Assembly (NCBI GenBank): GCA_019105125.1
Contig: JAHRWO010000329.1
Coordinates: 1-10,998 of the forward strand
DNA from: Flavobacterium sp.
GTDB taxonomy: Bacteria > Bacteroidota > Bacteroidia > Flavobacteriales > Flavobacteriaceae
Length of the DNA stretch: 10,998 nt
Reading direction: 5' to 3'
Below, one piece after another: positions 7,470 through 10,998 of this stretch; positions within the stretch are counted from its first letter, which is position 1; each line of letters starts with the position of its first letter. Position numbers and translations under genes: made by a program. Under the pieces are notes generated by a model. The model had not been told where the DNA came from, searched no databases, and saw only the letters and a program-made list of their open reading frames with translations.

Positions 7470-9482
7470 TTATTTTAACCTATAGAATCCCTTTTCGGCA
7501 ATAGCATGGAAAGGGATTTTTTCTTTTCTACAAGTAACTTCCCAACGGTTAATGGTGTTTTTGTAGTTGCTTTTATCTGCAATGATTTCTTTAGGTTTAA
7601 TTTCTTGAATCAATCGTGATAAATTGATTTTAGGATTTTGAGTTAAAACTACAATTTCTGGTTTAATTGAGGTCTTGTAAATTCCTAAACTATCAACAAT
7701 CAATATTTTTCTGTTTTTAAAGGATATTGCATTTTGCATCGGAAAAATGCGCAATGAATCTGAGAAAGTACCTCGAGTGTAATGATTTAAAGTGGTGTTG
7801 TGGTTTTCTGGAATATCAGTAAATGCAATAACACTATTTTGAATTTTGATTCCAATTAAAGTCGATTTTTCATTAAAAATAACCAATTCACTTCCTTGGT
7901 TTTCATTCCATTTTACACTGATGTAACTCAATTGGAAAAGTAAAACGGTAACCAAAATATATTTTATGTTTTTAACTTTTGTCTGATACATCCAATAGAT
8001 AAAAGCAACGATGACTAAATACATCGAAAAAGTGAGCCAACCTGAAAACGAAATATTCGTGATGATTCCGCTTTTAAATTGGGCAATCCAATGAATATAA
8101 TCATTCATGAATTGAATACTGAATTCTAGAATTTTACCCAAGAAAACCGTAACTGTTGGAAGAATATAATTTAGCGGCAAAATCACAATTCCAGCAATTA
8201 AAACCAAACTCGAAAGTGGAATTATGACTAAATTCGCTAATAAAAATAACAAAGGCAATTGATTAAAATAATACAAACTCAAAGGTAAAACGCCAATTTG
8301 CGCAGCTAAGGAAACTAAAATCGTATCCGTAAAGTAAACCGCAATTTTATTTTCGGAAAAATAGAATTTCTTGTAAAAAGGTTGAAACAAAACAATCGAT
8401 AAAACGGCTGCATAACTCAGTTGAAAACCAATGTCGAAAATAGCATTTGGTTTTACTAATAAAATTAAAAATGCGGAAATTGCTAATGCATTATAAATCG
8501 CTTTCGGTTGATTGAAATAATTTCCAATACTAATAAAACTAAATAAAGTCACCGCTCTTGTTACCGAAGCAGGCAAGCCAGTAAGCAAAGCAAATAACCA
8601 TAAAACTCCCAAGACAATTAATAATTGAATTTCTGATCCAAACTTTACTCTTTTTAGAGGTTTCAATAAGAATACAATAAAGAAGTAAATGATGGAAATA
8701 TGCAAACCTGAAATAGCCAGAATGTGAATCACACCAGCATTGGAATAATCGGCAATGGTCTCTTTGTCTAATTCCAATCGTTGTCCTAAAATTAAAGCGT
8801 CAATAATGGCTTTGGTTTTGGGTTTAAAATGATGAATGTCGAAACTTTTGCTGAGATTATTTCTTAATGTTTCAATATAAAAATCAATCGTTTTATGTGT
8901 TTGAATGATTTTAATTTGATTTTCTTGGGCGTAAATTTGATGGAAGACGTTTTGCTTTTCCAAATATTTCGAATAATCAAATTGGTACGGATTGAAAGCT
9001 TTTGGGACAGGATAAATAGTGCTATTTAACCAAATTTCATCACCTGAATGTAAAGTTTCAATATTTGATTTTGGAACATAAAGCAATAGTTTTCCAGAAG
9101 CAATCGAATCATTAAAGTGCGAAAGTGAAATAAAATATTTATAGTATTTCTCATTCGGTTTTAAAGTTGTGGTAACGATTGCTCGAATGGAATTGGATTC
9201 TTCGAATGACTTTTTAGTATAATGATGTTTCGAATTTAAATCGGAATGAATATAAAAACTCATCATTCCTAAAGTAATCGCCAATAGGTAAGTGGTGATT
9301 CCAAAAAATGAATTTTGAAGCAAAGTTTTTTTACTTTTCCAAAATAGAAAACTAAAAATTCCTAAACACGTTAATAGTGTAACAATAAGCGTTAAAAAAC
9401 TCCACTGCATGTGAAATTCTGCAATAATTCCTATTGCAAAACTAATGGTAATGGTGAGTAAAGGAAACTTAAATACTTTCAA
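7470..9482 (-). CDS. comEC: ComEC/Rec2-family DNA-uptake channel protein
   Basis: This 670-residue inner-membrane protein belongs to the ComEC/Rec2 family, which carries single-stranded DNA across the inner membrane during natural transformation. Residues 1-80 hold N-terminal membrane helices. Residues about 95-195 resemble the periplasmic OB-like domain (DUF4131), including GDEIWLNS and the NPYQFDYSKYL segment near 164-174. Residues about 225-525 are the polytopic Competence domain, with HILAISGLHISI (253-264), TGLPASVTRA (301-310), DIGFQLSYAAVLSI (350-363) and a LLANLVIIPL segment (414-423). Residues about 527-670 sit where other ComEC proteins have a metallo-beta-lactamase-like domain, but no HxHxDH or HHG motif is present, so this part is probably not a nuclease. 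The start is TTG at 9480-9482. An in-frame stop at 9507-9509 leaves no ATG upstream, and the next ATG (codon 25) would cut into the first helix. It follows lpxB by 105 bases in the same direction. Whether the organism is naturally competent is unknown. Confidence 0.9.
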   Translation of the reverse strand: MKVFKFPLLTITISFAIGIIAEFHMQWSFLTLIVTLLTCLGIFSFLFWKSKKTLLQNSFFGITTYLLAITLGMMSFYIHSDLNSKHHYTKKSFEESNSIRAIVTTTLKPNEKYYKYFISLSHFNDSIASGKLLLYVPKSNIETLHSGDEIWLNSTIYPVPKAFNPYQFDYSKYLEKQNVFHQIYAQENQIKIIQTHKTIDFYIETLRNNLSKSFDIHHFKPKTKAIIDALILGQRLELDKETIADYSNAGVIHILAISGLHISIIYFFIVFLLKPLKRVKFGSEIQLLIVLGVLWLFALLTGLPASVTRAVTLFSFISIGNYFNQPKAIYNALAISAFLILLVKPNAIFDIGFQLSYAAVLSIVLFQPFYKKFYFSENKIAVYFTDTILVSLAAQIGVLPLSLYYFNQLPLLFLLANLVIIPLSSLVLIAGIVILPLNYILPTVTVFLGKILEFSIQFMNDYIHWIAQFKSGIITNISFSGWLTFSMYLVIVAFIYWMYQTKVKNIKYILVTVLLFQLSYISVKWNENQGSELVIFNEKSTLIGIKIQNSVIAFTDIPENHNTTLNHYTRGTFSDSLRIFPMQNAISFKNRKILIVDSLGIYKTSIKPEIVVLTQNPKINLSRLIQEIKPKEIIADKSNYKNTINRWEVTCRKEKIPFHAIAEKGFYRLK
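7486..7522 (+). terminator. Likely intrinsic terminator of the thioredoxin-like gene, inside comEC
   Basis: AATCCCTTTTC (7486-7496) pairs with GGAAAGGGATT (7508-7518) to give an 11-bp stem with one G-T wobble and an 11-base loop. A T run (7517-7522) and a further T-rich stretch follow on the plus strand. It lies 18 bases past the thioredoxin-like stop codon and within the last codons of comEC on the other strand. Read on the minus strand the hairpin has no T run, so it should serve only the plus-strand transcript. Confidence 0.7.
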
Positions 9483-9536
9483 ATACTTTTGTTTTTGAAG
9501 TAGTATTTAGTTTTAAGGAGTTGGGACTTCTTGTTT

Positions 9537-9544
9537 CAAAAATA
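9537..9544 (-). promoter_or_regulatory. Possible -7 promoter box for comEC
   Basis: On the minus strand this reads TATTTTTG, fitting TAnnTTTG, and lies 54 bases upstream of the comEC start within the 105-base gap after lpxB. No TTG-type -33 element is found at the expected distance. The match could be chance in AT-rich DNA, in which case comEC would be read from the surE-lpxB transcript. Confidence 0.28.
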
Positions 9545-9587
9545 TAAAAAATCCGTTAAGTTTATATTTAATCGATAAGAATTCTCT

Positions 9588-10703
9588 TTATTTTTTGAAA
9601 GAATTCACAATCAACTCAGCTGTCTTTTTGCTTGCGCCTTCGCCACCTAATTTTAGTTTTAAATCGGTATAATTTTGCAATAAAACGGCACGACTTTCCG
9701 TATTCAAGATTTTGTTAAGTTCTAATTTTAAATTCTTTGTGTTCAATTCATCTTGGATTAACTCTTTAACCACTTCTTTATCCATGATTAAATTCACTAA
9801 CGAAATGTATTTTAAAGTGATGATGCGTTTGGCAATTTGGTAAGAAACCCAACTTCCTTTATAACAAACCACTTCAGGAACATTGAATAAAGCCGTTTCT
9901 AAAGTTGCTGTTCCAGAAGTTACCAAAGCAGCGTGCGAATGACTCAATAAATCATAAGTTTTGTTCGAAATAAATTTCACATTTTCATTAGTTAAAAACG
10001 TCTTGTAAAACTCATATTCCTGACTTGGAGCACCTGCAATTACAAATTGGTAATCAGGAAAATCGTTGGTTACCGAAAGCATAATCGAAAGCATTTTAGC
10101 AATTTCTTGCTTGCGACTTCCAGGTAATAATGCAATAATTGGTTTGTCTGATAAATGATTTTCTTTTCTGAAAATTTCATCTGAAACTTCCGTTCTACTT
10201 GCAATAGCATCAATTAGCGGATGTCCAACAAAATGAACTGGGAAATTGTGTTTTTTCTCGTAAAAATCTTTTTCAAATGGAAGAATTACGTACATGAAAT
10301 CCATATCGCGTTTGATAGCTTTGATACGGTTTTCTTTCCAAGCCCAAATTTGAGGTGAAATGTAATAATGGGTCGGAATGTTACGCTCTTTTGCCCAAGT
10401 CGCAATGCGCATATTAAATCCAGGGTAATCAATGAAAATTATGACATCAGGCTGAAAGGTTTCAATGTCTTTTTTGCAGATTTTGATGTTGTTCAAAATG
10501 GTTTTTAAATTCATAACGACTTCAATAAATCCCATGAAAGCCAATTCACGATAGTGTTTTACTAAAGTTCCGCCCACATTTTGCATCAAATCGCCACCCC
10601 AAAAACGAATTTCTGCTGATGGATCTTTTTCATACAAAGCCTTCATTAAGTTTGAACCATGTAAATCGCCCGAAGCTTCTCCTGCTATGATATAATATTT
10701 CAT
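9588..10703 (-). CDS. lpxB: Lipid-A-disaccharide synthase
   Basis: This 371-residue glycosyltransferase joins UDP-2,3-diacylglucosamine to lipid X, releasing UDP and forming the lipid A disaccharide 1-phosphate at the inner face of the cytoplasmic membrane. This is a core step of outer-membrane lipopolysaccharide synthesis and confirms a Gram-negative cell. Family signatures occur in order: GEASGD (8-13) near the start, FIDYPGFN (90-97) with the likely catalytic Asp92, SPQIWAWKENR (116-126), FVGHPLID (158-165), LLPGSRKQEI (192-201) and VTSGTATLE (261-269). The C-terminal half carries the usual nucleotide-sugar-binding segments. The length is close to the roughly 380 residues of the E. coli enzyme. 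I chose the ATG at 10701-10703, which places GEASGD at the usual distance from the start. A TTG at 10725-10727 would add eight residues and overlap surE. The gap to the surE stop is 11 bases, so the two genes are probably one operon. Confidence 0.96.
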   Translation of the reverse strand: MKYYIIAGEASGDLHGSNLMKALYEKDPSAEIRFWGGDLMQNVGGTLVKHYRELAFMGFIEVVMNLKTILNNIKICKKDIETFQPDVIIFIDYPGFNMRIATWAKERNIPTHYYISPQIWAWKENRIKAIKRDMDFMYVILPFEKDFYEKKHNFPVHFVGHPLIDAIASRTEVSDEIFRKENHLSDKPIIALLPGSRKQEIAKMLSIMLSVTNDFPDYQFVIAGAPSQEYEFYKTFLTNENVKFISNKTYDLLSHSHAALVTSGTATLETALFNVPEVVCYKGSWVSYQIAKRIITLKYISLVNLIMDKEVVKELIQDELNTKNLKLELNKILNTESRAVLLQNYTDLKLKLGGEGASKKTAELIVNSFKK

Positions 10704-10714
10704 GTGTTTTTTCT

Positions 10715-10998
10715 TTATAATTCCCAAGAATTTAATTGTTGCATCGCATGATGTGCTGTTAAATCAAATTGCACTGGAACAATCGAAATATAACCATTTT
10801 CTAAAGCCCATTCATCCGTATCAGTTCCTTTGTCTAAATTGACAAATTTTCCCGTTAACCAATAATATTCTTTTCCTTTTGGATTCGTTCTTTTGTCAAA
10901 TTCCTCTTGCCACATAGCTTTCGCTTGACGACAAATTTTTACGCCTTTGATTTCTTCTTTGCTTAATTTCGGGAAATTAACGTTTAAAATTACGCCTT
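10715..10998 (-). CDS. surE: 5'/3'-nucleotidase SurE, C-terminal part (cut by window edge)
   Basis: The last 93 residues of a SurE-type survival protein are present, running in from the right edge of the window. SurE removes phosphate from nucleoside monophosphates in the cytoplasm. The frame is open from the window edge to TAA at 10715-10717. It reads through the methionine at 10913-10915, which is internal and not a start: the upstream codons give GVILNVNFPKLSKEE, matching the ILNVNxP segment typical of SurE. The C-terminal signature is TDTDEWALENGYISIVP followed by QFDLTAH, which corresponds to the conserved SDxxAxxxGxxSVTPL..DLTAH end of the family. The metal-binding N-terminal DD motif lies outside the window, so completeness cannot be judged. 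It lies 11 bases upstream of lpxB in the same direction and is likely co-transcribed with it. Confidence 0.92.
   Translation of the reverse strand, partial: GVILNVNFPKLSKEEIKGVKICRQAKAMWQEEFDKRTNPKGKEYYWLTGKFVNLDKGTDTDEWALENGYISIVPVQFDLTAHHAMQQLNSWEL

Noticed and set aside
9515..9532. Small inverted repeat (7-bp arms, 4-base loop TGGG) between lpxB and comEC
   Set aside because: The stem is short, needs a G-T pair on the plus strand and has a mismatch on the minus strand, and no T run follows it in the direction of transcription. It is too weak to call a terminator.
10701..10727. Earlier TTG start for lpxB at 10725-10727
   Set aside because: It would overlap surE by 13 bases and add eight residues before the conserved N-terminus. 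The ATG at 10701-10703 fits the family better.
10715..10915. Independent 66-residue gene starting at the methionine at 10913-10915
   Set aside because: The frame continues open to the window edge and the upstream residues match SurE, so this is an internal methionine of a truncated surE.

Overview
The window looks like ordinary chromosomal DNA from a member of the Bacteroidota, most likely a Flavobacterium-type organism. This rests on the AT-rich composition, A-rich leaders without clear Shine-Dalgarno sequences, boxes resembling the Bacteroidota promoter element TAnnTTTG, and the style of the proteins: a dipeptidyl peptidase IV with an EEE motif, POT transporters carrying EMWERF and GNGFFKPNIS, and a ComEC with a degenerate C-terminal domain. 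No tRNA, rRNA, CRISPR array, insertion sequence or phage gene was seen. No stretch without a gene exceeds about 110 bases.

Plus strand, 23-7467. A secreted dipeptidyl peptidase IV is followed by three paralogous proton-dependent oligopeptide transporters (POT/PTR2 family, here POT-1, POT-2 and POT-3) and a small secreted thioredoxin-like protein. POT-1 lies 27 bases behind the peptidase. A strong intrinsic terminator then separates POT-1 from POT-2. POT-2 and POT-3 are one base apart and almost certainly co-transcribed. The simplest reading is a peptide-scavenging locus: the periplasmic peptidase cuts X-Pro or X-Ala dipeptides from peptides, and the inner-membrane POT proteins import di- and tripeptides with protons.

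Minus strand, 10998-7470. The 3' end of surE (cut by the window edge), lpxB and comEC run in the same direction. surE and lpxB are 11 bases apart and probably form an operon. comEC follows after 105 bases and seems to start at TTG. The thioredoxin gene and comEC converge with two bases between their stop codons, and the thioredoxin gene's likely terminator lies inside the end of comEC.

The most interesting signal is POT-2. It has lost both residues matching the Arg33-Glu300 salt bridge of the structurally studied transporter PepTSt (now Ile27 and Lys296). It also has Phe in place of a binding-site Tyr, and about 60 extra residues in the predicted periplasmic TM7-TM8 loop. The neighbouring paralogs keep the Arg/Glu pair and have short loops. 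POT-2 may therefore differ in substrate or coupling. I found no wholly new system here; the rest are conserved housekeeping and nutrient genes.
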